A stretch of 28,755 nt of DNA, taken from NCBI RefSeq assembly GCF_042643145.1, contig NZ_JBHRSA010000038.1:1-28755 (forward strand). Direction: 5' to 3'. Of the stretch, positions 15,510-22,545 are shown piece by piece (the stretch's first letter is position 1; each line of letters begins with the position of its first letter). The DNA comes from Virgibacillus_O xinjiangensis (lineage in GTDB: Bacteria; Bacillota; Bacilli; Bacillales; Amphibacillaceae). The notes under the pieces were generated by a model, which was not told the origin of the DNA, did not search any database, and saw only the letters and a program-made list of their open reading frames with translations. The translations under genes were made by a program, and so were the position numbers.

Positions 15510-17096
15510 TCACCGCTGGACCGTATAACCGGCAGCTTCCCGATCCCATGTATCTTCGGTTATCCCTTGTTTACGAAGCTTGTACTTTTCAATTCGTTGT
15601 GAAGGGGTTCTTGGAAATTCCTCCACAAACCGTACATACCGTGGCACTGCAAAATGCGGGAGCCGTCTCTGGCAAAAATCCAGCAATTCTCTGGACGACA
15701 ATTTCGTGTCATCCTTTGCTTGGACAACCGCCAATACCTCTTCCTCGGATAATTCAGAGGGAACACCAATAACTGCTGAGCCATGGACAGCGGGATGTTT
15801 ATTGATCACACTCTCTACTTCAAAGGAGGATATATTCTCCCCTCTCCGTCTGACAACATCCTTCTGCCGGTCGACAAAATAAAAATACCCATCCTCATCC
15901 ATCCGGCCCCGGTCCCCTGTATGAAACCATAGATTTTTCCAGGCCTTTACCGTTGCTTCTGGCATCCCATAATACCCAGAAAACAGGACAGACGGTTCTT
16001 TCGGACGCACGACAATCTCCCCAGCAGTGTTAGGTGGACATGGATTCCCGTCATCATCATGAATTTCCACTTCATAGATTGGCAGTTTTCTTCCGCATGA
16101 TCCTTTTCGAAACGTTTCTGCCCGATTCACCATGGCTAAACCAATTTCTGTTGAACCGTAAGCCTCTGTTATTTTTATATTGAAACGGTCTTGGAATTCA
16201 TCATAGATTTCAGATGGACAAGGGGCACCTTGAATCTGCCGGACTGGATTGTCTGCATCACCGGAGAGTTCCGGCTGCTTCAACAGGATCGTCAGCATCG
16301 ACCCCATATAGGTGAAGGTGGTGATTTGTTCCCTTTTGCAAATATCCCAGAATCCTGATGCAGTAAAACGTTTATGCATCACGACATCACTTCCTGCAAT
16401 CAATGCCGCAAGGATCGTCGCATATCTGGCATTTACATGATAGAGAGGGAACATAGTGAACAGCCGATCTCGCGGACCATAATCCATCAGGTCACAACAG
16501 GAGTGGGATAAAGCAAAATTAGCTCGATGGCTTAGCATTACTCCTTTTGACGGGCCAGTGGTGCCAGAGGTGAACAGAATCAGCGATAAATCTGTCGGTT
16601 TAACCGGTATATCCACGTCCCCGTCACTCGCTTCCTCCAGCATCTCTTCAAAGGAGTAAACCATTCCGTCTGTAAATGGAGTTGGATGATCTTCCCCCAC
16701 CACAATGACATGCTCCAAATAATGCAATTCGTTATGAATGTCCTCGAGGCGTCCTGCCCATTCCTGATCAATCACAATTGCCTTGCATTTGGCTTGATTC
16801 AATATATAGGCGAAAAGGTCTCCACGAAGCCCGGTATTAACGGGAACTTCAACGACACCAACCCTTGTCAGTCCTAACCAGGTCTTCAGAAACTCCGGCC
16901 CATTCGGAAGCATGACCGCACATCTGTCCCCTTTCGATAGACCCAAAGAAGACATGGCATGAGCCACCTTATTTCCGCCTGAATGAAATTCCCGATAGGT
17001 CATGTCGCTCGTTTCGAATCGTATAAAACGTTGATCCGGTTTCTCTTTGGCACGGAATGCAACGATTGCACCAAAGGTTTCTGTACCGTTATACAT
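15510..17096 (-). CDS. AMP-forming acyl-CoA synthetase/ligase (second copy)
   Basis: A 528-aa ANL-superfamily ligase that activates a carboxylic acid with ATP and joins it to CoA. I take the second ATG (MYNGTETF) since GGGGAG lies 6 nt before it and it aligns with the paralogue's start. Motifs: LFTSGTTGPSKGVMLSH (P-loop, about 175-191), EAYGSTEIG (about 313-321), WFHTGDRGRMDEDGYFYFVDR, and hinge KDVVRRRGENISSFE. The terminal segment is PRTPSQRIEKYKLR, with Gln-Arg where most relatives have Gly-Lys. It is closest to CaiC-like ATP-dependent acyl-CoA ligases. It lies 21 nt after its paralogue and 41 nt before the thiolase-like gene. Substrate unknown. Confidence 0.88.
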   Translation of the reverse strand: MYNGTETFGAIVAFRAKEKPDQRFIRFETSDMTYREFHSGGNKVAHAMSSLGLSKGDRCAVMLPNGPEFLKTWLGLTRVGVVEVPVNTGLRGDLFAYILNQAKCKAIVIDQEWAGRLEDIHNELHYLEHVIVVGEDHPTPFTDGMVYSFEEMLEEASDGDVDIPVKPTDLSLILFTSGTTGPSKGVMLSHRANFALSHSCCDLMDYGPRDRLFTMFPLYHVNARYATILAALIAGSDVVMHKRFTASGFWDICKREQITTFTYMGSMLTILLKQPELSGDADNPVRQIQGAPCPSEIYDEFQDRFNIKITEAYGSTEIGLAMVNRAETFRKGSCGRKLPIYEVEIHDDDGNPCPPNTAGEIVVRPKEPSVLFSGYYGMPEATVKAWKNLWFHTGDRGRMDEDGYFYFVDRQKDVVRRRGENISSFEVESVINKHPAVHGSAVIGVPSELSEEEVLAVVQAKDDTKLSSRELLDFCQRRLPHFAVPRYVRFVEEFPRTPSQRIEKYKLRKQGITEDTWDREAAGYTVQR

Positions 17097-17117
17097 ACTC
17101 ATCTCCCCTACGAAATA

Positions 17118-18710
17118 TCATGTACGCTGTACTTTATAGCCAACCAACTCCCGGTCCCACGTATCCTCTGTCACTCCCTCGTTCCGAAGCTTATATTTTT
17201 CTACTCGTTGGGATGTGTTTCGGGGCAGTTTCTCCACAAACCGTATATAACGTGGTACGGCAAAATGAGCCATCCGCTTTTGGCAGAAATCGAGAAGCTC
17301 TTCATGCTCCAGCTCTTCTCCCGCTTTCAAGACAATGACGGCCAGCACTTCTTCCTCCGCCAGCTCTGATGGAACACCAATGATGGCAGATTCATAGATG
17401 TTCGGATGGTCATTGATCACCCGTTCCACCTCATAGGAAGAAATGTTTTCTCCCTTTCTGCGAATGACATCCTTCTTCCTGTCCACAAAGTAGAGATAGC
17501 CAGCTTCATCCATCCGACCTGTATCCCCTGTATGGAACCATAGATCCTGCCAGGACTGGACAGTGGCTTCTGGATTTCCATAGTATTCAGTAAACATGAT
17601 ACCCGGCTGTTTCGGTCGGACCACTATTTCCCCGCTTTGGCCAACTGGGCAAGGGAAGCCAGCTTCATCGTGAATTTCACACTCGTAGATAGATACAATT
17701 TGGCCACACGCACCTTTTCGGAACATTGCTGCAGGGTTTGTTGCAACGGTTCCAAGTTCCGTTGAGCCATACACTTCGGAGATTTCGATGCCGAATCTTT
17801 CTTGGAAATCAGGATAGATTTCAGTTGGTGTCGGCGCCCCGAATGCCTTTTTGACAGGGTTCTCAGCATCATCCGGTCGCTCCGGCTGTTTCATTAAAAT
17901 TGTCAGCATCGATCCCATAAAATTAAAGGCCGTTATGTTTTCGCGACGGCAGATGTCCCAGAATCTGGAGGCCGAAAAACGGTTATGCATCACGACATCA
18001 CAATCCATCAGCAAGGCAACTAATACCGTCGTATAGCGTGCATTCACATGAAATAACGGGAAAACGGTGAATAGACGGTCGTCCTCCCCATAATTCATTA
18101 GACCACAGGCCGTCTTAGCCACACTGAAGTTCGCCCGATGGCTGAGCACCACCCCTTTGGATGGACCGGTTGTACCTGATGTGAAAAGAATGACAGAAGG
18201 ATCATCTGGCTGAATATCCGCTTCAACTGGCAAGGTACTGTCTTCCTGCTTTAGCAACCCGTCAAAGGAATGCCAATGGAAAGCATGGGATGTTTTTGCG
18301 ACATTTTCCCCAACCACAATGATATGTTCCAAGTGAATCAATTCATCCTTCCAAGCGATGATCCGCTCGATCCACTCGCTTGAAACCACAATGGCTTTAC
18401 ACTCTGCTTTATTGAGGATGTATTCCAATGAATCACCCTTGAGAGCCGTATTGATCGGGACCTCGATCACACCCAGTTTTGCTAGGCCAAGCCAGATGGA
18501 GAGGAATTCCGGGCCATTCGGAAGCATCACGGCAAAGGTGTCCCCTTTACGGAGACCTAAACGCTGCGCTGCATTTGCCGCTTTATTTCCATTATCGTTC
18601 CATTCCTGATAGGTCAGGCTTTCCTGTTCAAATTGAATGAAACGCTCTTGTGGTTGTTGTGCTGCTCGATATTCGACTATGGCACGAAAGGTTTCCAAGC
18701 CTTTGTACAA
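17118..18710 (-). CDS. AMP-forming acyl-CoA synthetase/ligase (first copy)
   Basis: A 530-aa paralogue of the next gene, alike from end to end (same MY-G-ETF start, same WDRE..GY.VQR end), so a diverged tandem duplication. Motifs: TSGTTGPSKG (177-186), YGSTE (314-318), TGD (394-396), hinge RKKDVIRRKGENI (411-423), and terminal NTSQRVEKYKLR with Arg502/Lys505 near the usual catalytic Lys. The likely start is TTG at 18710, 8 nt after GGAGG; a GTG three codons earlier overlaps that site. It follows the aldehyde dehydrogenase after a 105-nt gap with a hairpin. It probably activates the acid made by that enzyme, or a related acid. Confidence 0.87.
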   Translation of the reverse strand: MYKGLETFRAIVEYRAAQQPQERFIQFEQESLTYQEWNDNGNKAANAAQRLGLRKGDTFAVMLPNGPEFLSIWLGLAKLGVIEVPINTALKGDSLEYILNKAECKAIVVSSEWIERIIAWKDELIHLEHIIVVGENVAKTSHAFHWHSFDGLLKQEDSTLPVEADIQPDDPSVILFTSGTTGPSKGVVLSHRANFSVAKTACGLMNYGEDDRLFTVFPLFHVNARYTTVLVALLMDCDVVMHNRFSASRFWDICRRENITAFNFMGSMLTILMKQPERPDDAENPVKKAFGAPTPTEIYPDFQERFGIEISEVYGSTELGTVATNPAAMFRKGACGQIVSIYECEIHDEAGFPCPVGQSGEIVVRPKQPGIMFTEYYGNPEATVQSWQDLWFHTGDTGRMDEAGYLYFVDRKKDVIRRKGENISSYEVERVINDHPNIYESAIIGVPSELAEEEVLAVIVLKAGEELEHEELLDFCQKRMAHFAVPRYIRFVEKLPRNTSQRVEKYKLRNEGVTEDTWDRELVGYKVQRT

Positions 18711-18755
18711 AAGATGCACCTCCGCAATTCAATCGGACAATAAAATTGATAGATA

Positions 18756-18794
18756 GATAAGGTAAGAAGACCAGCATCCGCCTTCTTACCTCAT
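18756..18794 (-). other. Intercistronic hairpin between the aldehyde dehydrogenase and ligase genes
   Basis: Perfect 10-bp arms AGGTAAGAAG / CTTCTTACCT around a 12-nt loop, extended by GAT/ATC after one mismatch. There is no proper T run on the minus strand, so a partial terminator or mRNA-stabilising structure is more likely than a full stop. Confidence 0.55.
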
Positions 18795-18824
18795 CAAATC
18801 TTTTACTTACTAAAAACACCGACC

Positions 18825-20318
18825 CTAGTTTAAATCGATCCAGATATTCTTCACTTCTGTATAAGCATCAATGGAAGCCATTCCATTTTCTCTGCCTAAT
18901 CCGCTTTGCTTATAACCGCCAAATGGGGAATTCGGTTCGGTGATGTTGTACGTATTGACCCACACATTGCCCGTGTTCATGCCATGGGCCACTTTATGCG
19001 CCTTCTTCAGATTGGTTGTACAGATGCCACCACCCAGTCCATACTCCGTTTGATTGGCAAGACGAATCACTTCATCCTCTCCATCAAATGGAATGGCGGA
19101 AACGACAGGACCGAAGATTTCCTCCTGGGCGATGGTCATATCATTATTCACATTCGCCATAACGGTCGGCTTAACGAAGTAGCCATCCCGCAGATCAGCT
19201 TCCGTTGCCTCCCCACCGATCAACATCTCTGCTCCCTCTCTTTGTCCGATATCCAAGTAATTCAGCACACGCTTCTTCTGCTTAGCTGAAATCAAAGGCC
19301 CAATAACCGATGATTCATCTAAACCATTTCCTACCTTATAGTTCTTGGAGTACTCTGCTAAATCACTTAAGAAATTGTCATAGATCTTTCTTTCGATAAA
19401 CAGTCGGGAACCGGCAAAGCAAACTTGTCCAGAATTCCAGAACACCGCATTGGAGGCGTTTTGAAGTGCCTGCTCATAATCCGCATCCGCAAAAATGACG
19501 TGAGCGGATTTTCCACCGAGCTCCAACGTCACCTTCTTAATGTTGACCGCGCTGTTTTGGATGATTTTCTTTCCAACTGCTGTGGAGCCAGTGAAAGCAA
19601 CCTTGTCTACATCCGGATGGGAAGCAAGTGCATCACCTGCAGTGGAGCCATGACCGGTGACGATGTTCACCACACCGTCCGGGAATCCAGCCTCTTGTAC
19701 AAGCTCTGCTAAACGCAATAGACTGATCGGCGTCTCCTCCGAAGGTTTAATAATGACCGTATTCCCTACTGCCAGTGGAGCAGTGATTTTCATGACGGCA
19801 TTCATGAGCGGTGCATTCCAAGGAACAATTCCTGCACAAACCCCAAGCGGTTCCCTTCTTGTATAGTTGAAAACTTCGCCAGGAATGGAAGATGTATGTG
19901 TTTCTCCAGTAAGCTTTGTTGCCCAGCCTGCATAGTAGCGGAAGTTATCAGCAGCAGCACCGGCAAACCCTAAGGTAGTAGACAATGGCTGACCATAATC
20001 CAATGTATCCAGATGAGCCAATTCTTCACCGTTTGCTTCAATCAGGTCCGCCAATTTCAACATCAGCTTCGCTCTCTCATTCGGTTTCATTCTGGACCAA
20101 GGACCCTCTTCAAATGCTTTTCGTGCTGCTCGGACAGCTGCATCTACATCTTCTTTATCCGCTTCAGCTGCAGTCGTGATAACCGTCCCATCTGCTGGAT
20201 TTCTGATCTCCGTCCGTTTGCCAGAAAGTGCATCCACCCATTTTCCACCAATGACCATTTTTAATGGCTTGGACGTAAATGCAGCTGCTTTCTGATTCAA
20301 AGCTACTAGAGTTGACAT
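18825..20318 (-). CDS. NAD(P)-dependent aldehyde dehydrogenase
   Basis: A 497-aa member of the ALDH superfamily, oxidising an aldehyde to the acid. Visible: PWNAP with Asn168 (oxyanion), KPSEETP with Lys191 (cofactor), FTGSTAVGK (242-250, nucleotide site), LELGGKS with Glu266 (general base), and GQVCFAG with catalytic Cys300. The C-terminal GGYKQSGLGRENG is typical of betaine/phenylacetaldehyde/retinal-type ALDHs. Length is normal. AAAGGAGG lies 8 nt before the ATG. It is the first gene of the operon and lies opposite a divergent TetR gene. Substrate unknown; neighbours suggest the product acid goes on to acyl-CoA. Confidence 0.92.
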   Translation of the reverse strand: MSTLVALNQKAAAFTSKPLKMVIGGKWVDALSGKRTEIRNPADGTVITTAAEADKEDVDAAVRAARKAFEEGPWSRMKPNERAKLMLKLADLIEANGEELAHLDTLDYGQPLSTTLGFAGAAADNFRYYAGWATKLTGETHTSSIPGEVFNYTRREPLGVCAGIVPWNAPLMNAVMKITAPLAVGNTVIIKPSEETPISLLRLAELVQEAGFPDGVVNIVTGHGSTAGDALASHPDVDKVAFTGSTAVGKKIIQNSAVNIKKVTLELGGKSAHVIFADADYEQALQNASNAVFWNSGQVCFAGSRLFIERKIYDNFLSDLAEYSKNYKVGNGLDESSVIGPLISAKQKKRVLNYLDIGQREGAEMLIGGEATEADLRDGYFVKPTVMANVNNDMTIAQEEIFGPVVSAIPFDGEDEVIRLANQTEYGLGGGICTTNLKKAHKVAHGMNTGNVWVNTYNITEPNSPFGGYKQSGLGRENGMASIDAYTEVKNIWIDLN

Positions 20319-20375
20319 AAAAGCTTCCTCCTTTATGTTTTAAAAATACACAATTTTTAGTAAAATAGTAATGCA

Positions 20376-20390
20376 CCCTTATTATAAGTG
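20376..20390. promoter_or_regulatory. Candidate TetR-family operator overlapping the -10
   Basis: Near-palindrome CCCTTAT-T-ATAAGTG, with 7-bp half-sites and one mismatch, covering the -10 of the operon promoter. Its position next to a divergent TetR gene suits repression by blocking RNA polymerase. The assignment is inference. Confidence 0.5.
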
Positions 20391-20409
20391 GATGGTATAA
20401 CGCTTTCAA
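20381..20409 (-). promoter_or_regulatory. Sigma-A promoter of the ALDH-to-ADH operon
   Basis: Minus strand: -35 TTGAAA (20404-20409), 17-bp spacer, perfect -10 TATAAT (20381-20386). The start of transcription is expected near 20374, about 55 nt before the aldehyde dehydrogenase ATG. Confidence 0.85.
20395..20408 (-). promoter_or_regulatory. Candidate CcpA (cre) site overlapping the -35
   Basis: TGAAAGCGTTATAC on the minus strand matches 12 of 14 positions of the Bacillus cre consensus TGWAANCGNTNWCA; only the last two bases differ. Overlap with the -35 would give carbon catabolite repression. Confidence 0.5.
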
Positions 20410-20496
20410 TCATTAATTTCAGTGGAAATGTCTATAACTAAACAATTTCTTCTAATGTGTTCAGGAACGCTAAAATCTTATAAAAGAGGTATCTAA

Positions 20497-21126
20497 ATGA
20501 AAAAAACGATGGATAAACGGGTGAAGCGAACCAAAAAGGAATTCCAACGTACATTATTGGCATTACTGAAGGAAAAGAGATTGGAAGACATCACGATTAC
20601 GGAATTAGTGAGGGAAGCAGATTACAACCGGGGGACATTCTATATTCATTATGAACAAAAAGAGGATCTGCTTCATGAAATGGTAGAGGAAATGCTGAAA
20701 GAACTGCGCAATGCTTTTCGACAGTCCTATCAACATCTGGAAAATGAAATAAGCATCATGGAGTTATCCACGATCAGCCTGTTTGAGCATTTCCTTCATA
20801 ATAAAGACTTTTATCAGACCATGCTGAGTCCAAAGGTACCCATCAATTTTCATGAGGAGATGGTTTCCTCCATGGAAAAGCATTTCAAAGAGGACATTGA
20901 TTTCACATCGAACGACGTACCAGATGACATTGACCTGAAGCTCTTTTATCGTTACCGTGTCAATGGAATTATCGGATTGATCACCGATTGGATCAAAGAT
21001 GACTTCCAGCAATCTAAATGTTATATGGCGGAGCAAGTTGTCAAAATAGCTACATTCAATACGGAGAAGGTATTGATCAAGAATGTGAGGCAAGCAACGG
21101 GTAGTCTAAAAGAACACAGCAGTTAG
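20497..21126 (+). CDS. TetR/AcrR family transcriptional regulator
   Basis: A 209-aa repressor-type protein. The N-terminal helix-turn-helix spans about 10-58 (FQRTLLALLKEK, DITITELVREADYNRGTFYIHYEQKEDLL). The helical C-terminal ligand/dimer domain spans about 65-195. AGAGG lies 7 nt before the ATG. It is divergent from the aldehyde dehydrogenase operon and separated from it by 178 nt holding that operon's promoter and a candidate operator, so it most likely controls the catabolic operon. The ligand is unknown; an acyl-CoA or the substrate acid is a reasonable guess. Confidence 0.9.
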   Translation: MKKTMDKRVKRTKKEFQRTLLALLKEKRLEDITITELVREADYNRGTFYIHYEQKEDLLHEMVEEMLKELRNAFRQSYQHLENEISIMELSTISLFEHFLHNKDFYQTMLSPKVPINFHEEMVSSMEKHFKEDIDFTSNDVPDDIDLKLFYRYRVNGIIGLITDWIKDDFQQSKCYMAEQVVKIATFNTEKVLIKNVRQATGSLKEHSS

Positions 21127-21154
21127 CCGACTATGTGAGATCCCCAAAATAGCA

Positions 21155-21197
21155 AAGGGTCAGTCCCCCACACTTTTGGCATGAGAAACTGACCCTT
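21155..21197. repeat. GGGTCAGT hairpin between convergent genes
   Basis: Arms AAGGGTCAGT and ACTGACCCTT (10 bp, perfect) around a 23-nt loop that begins CCCCCACACTTTTGG. It sits between the ends of the TetR and dihydrouridine synthase genes and could act as a weak bidirectional terminator. From memory, similar GGGTCAGTCCC elements recur in Bacillaceae genomes as dispersed palindromic repeats. Only one copy is in this window. Confidence 0.55.
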
Positions 21198-21318
21198 CTT
21201 TATGGAAGATATTTATTTGTACGGAGTGTTTCCTATTTAACTAGTAAGCGGCACTGCAACTACCGCTCCAATACTCCGCCGAGCTGTTATCATGCACAGC
21301 GGCAGTCAGCTGCAATAT

Positions 21319-22302
21319 CTATACTAAACTGTCTTCTGCATTCTTTTCTTTAAAGCTGTCCAGCAATGCACGCACTTCATCTGTCGACTCTGTCTCCATC
21401 AATTGATTCCTTAATTCACTCGCACCTCGGAACCCTCGGACATAAATCTTGAAGAAACGGCGCAGTGGTTTGAATGGACGTGGCTCGAATTCTGTAGAAT
21501 ATTTATCGTGGAGGTCAAGCTGCAGCTTCAATAGATCAAGCAGTTCCTCACTGCTATGCTCTCTCGGCTCCTTTTCGAAGGCAAAAGGATTTTTAAAAAT
21601 GCCGCGCCCAATCATGACTCCATCCACCCCGTATTTCTCAACGAGTTCCAGGCCAGTCTGGCGGTCAGGAATATCCCCATTGATGGTTAGCAATGTATCT
21701 GGCGCCACCTCATCACGAAGCTTCTTGATCTCCGGGATCAATTCCCAATGGGCATCCACATTACTCATTTCCTTCTTTGTACGCAGATGGATGGAAAGAT
21801 TGACGATATCTTGCTCCAATAAGTGTTTAAGCCACTCACGCCACTCATCTACATACGTGTACCCGAGCCTTGTCTTCACACTGACAGGCAATCCACCTGC
21901 CTTCGCTGCTTGGATCAGCTCTGCAGCAACATCCGGACGACGGATCAGGCCGCATCCCTTCCCTTTCGGTGCCACATTCGGTGCAGGACAACCCATATTG
22001 ATATCAATCCCGCGAAAGCCTTCCTTCGCCATCCCGATACTCATGTCCCGGAAGTATTCAGGCTTATCCCCCCAGATATGAGCTACCATCGGCTGCTCGT
22101 CCTCGGTAAACGTCAAACGCCCCCGCACACTATGGACCCCTTCCGGATGGCAATAGCTCTCTGAGTTTGTAAACTCCGTAAAAAACACATCAGGTCTAGC
22201 TGCCTCACTCACGACATGACGGAACACAACATTCGTCACATCTTCCATTGGTGCCAATATAAAAAACGGCCGTGGTAAATCACGCCAAAAATTATCAGTC
22301 AT
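21319..22302 (-). CDS. tRNA-dihydrouridine synthase
   Basis: A 327-aa flavoenzyme reducing uridine to dihydrouridine in tRNA D-loops. Motifs: FFILAPMEDVTN (FMN/substrate start), INMGCPAPNVAPKGKGCGLI with catalytic Cys105, VSVKTRLGY, LSIHLRTK, TINGDI and GVMIGRGIFKNPF (FMN phosphate site). The C-terminal helical tRNA-binding domain spans about 245-320. I start it at MTDNFW because GGAG lies 6 nt before that ATG; the ATG seven codons upstream has no good site. It resembles the second Dus of Bacillus species (YfjN type) rather than the DusB next to folate genes. It is a single-gene unit convergent with the TetR gene. Confidence 0.92.
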   Translation of the reverse strand: MTDNFWRDLPRPFFILAPMEDVTNVVFRHVVSEAARPDVFFTEFTNSESYCHPEGVHSVRGRLTFTEDEQPMVAHIWGDKPEYFRDMSIGMAKEGFRGIDINMGCPAPNVAPKGKGCGLIRRPDVAAELIQAAKAGGLPVSVKTRLGYTYVDEWREWLKHLLEQDIVNLSIHLRTKKEMSNVDAHWELIPEIKKLRDEVAPDTLLTINGDIPDRQTGLELVEKYGVDGVMIGRGIFKNPFAFEKEPREHSSEELLDLLKLQLDLHDKYSTEFEPRPFKPLRRFFKIYVRGFRGASELRNQLMETESTDEVRALLDSFKEKNAEDSLV

Positions 22303-22332
22303 ACCAAACTCCATTCCTTTCATGATGGTGCC

Positions 22333-22348
22333 ACAGGACGAATCCTGT
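22333..22348. repeat. Palindrome upstream of the dihydrouridine synthase gene
   Basis: ACAGGA-CGAA-TCCTGT, 6-bp arms, 31 bp before the start codon. It resembles the ACAGGAT palindrome in the leader of the GGDEF-EAL gene (3862-3879), including the flanking TCAT. Confidence 0.5.
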
Positions 22349-22356
22349 CATATCCC

Positions 22357-22384
22357 AAAAATAAAAAGCAGAAATGCTTCTGCT
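22357..22384 (-). terminator. Probable terminator after the McrBC-like operon
   Basis: Minus strand stem AGCAGAA / TTCTGCT (7 bp) with a 4-nt loop, followed by TTTTATTTTT. It lies about 160 bp past the McrC stop and before the dihydrouridine synthase gene. Confidence 0.65.
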
Positions 22385-22393
22385 TCCTTTATA

Positions 22394-22423
22394 CTTATAC
22401 CATGGTTTAGTGCTTTTTATCAA
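22394..22423 (-). promoter_or_regulatory. Possible promoter of the dihydrouridine synthase gene
   Basis: Minus strand TTGATA (22418-22423), 18-bp spacer, TATAAG (22394-22399); a 17-bp spacer to GTATAA is equally possible. The start of transcription would fall at the edge of the terminator-like hairpin, which makes this call uncertain. Confidence 0.4.
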
Positions 22424-22508
22424 ATTGTAGTAAATGAGTATTATACCATAAAGTTACAAGATCAGGTTGGTATACCATTTTGCTAACTTAACTATAACAG
22501 TATACCAT
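22396..22508 (+). repeat. Four TATACCAT direct repeats
   Basis: TATACCAT occurs at 22396, 22442, 22471 and 22501 (start-to-start 46, 29 and 30 bp), all in the same orientation, in the gap between the McrC-like gene and the dihydrouridine synthase gene. The last two copies extend to GTATACCATTT. On the minus strand each reads ATGGTATA; the second copy continues as an extended -10 TGGTATAAT. Confidence 0.6.
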
Positions 22509-22545
22509 TTCTTCGTGAAGATAGACTCCTTAGCCAGCTGAGCGC

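Noticed and set aside
14302..15549. Longer version of the thiolase-like protein starting at 15549
   Set aside because: The extra 27 residues run into the end of the upstream ligase gene, have no ribosome binding site, and precede the conserved LRGKAAIVG start of the family.
22396..22508. CRISPR array
   Set aside because: The TATACCAT repeats are only 8-11 bp with irregular spacing; no long repeat-spacer structure exists.
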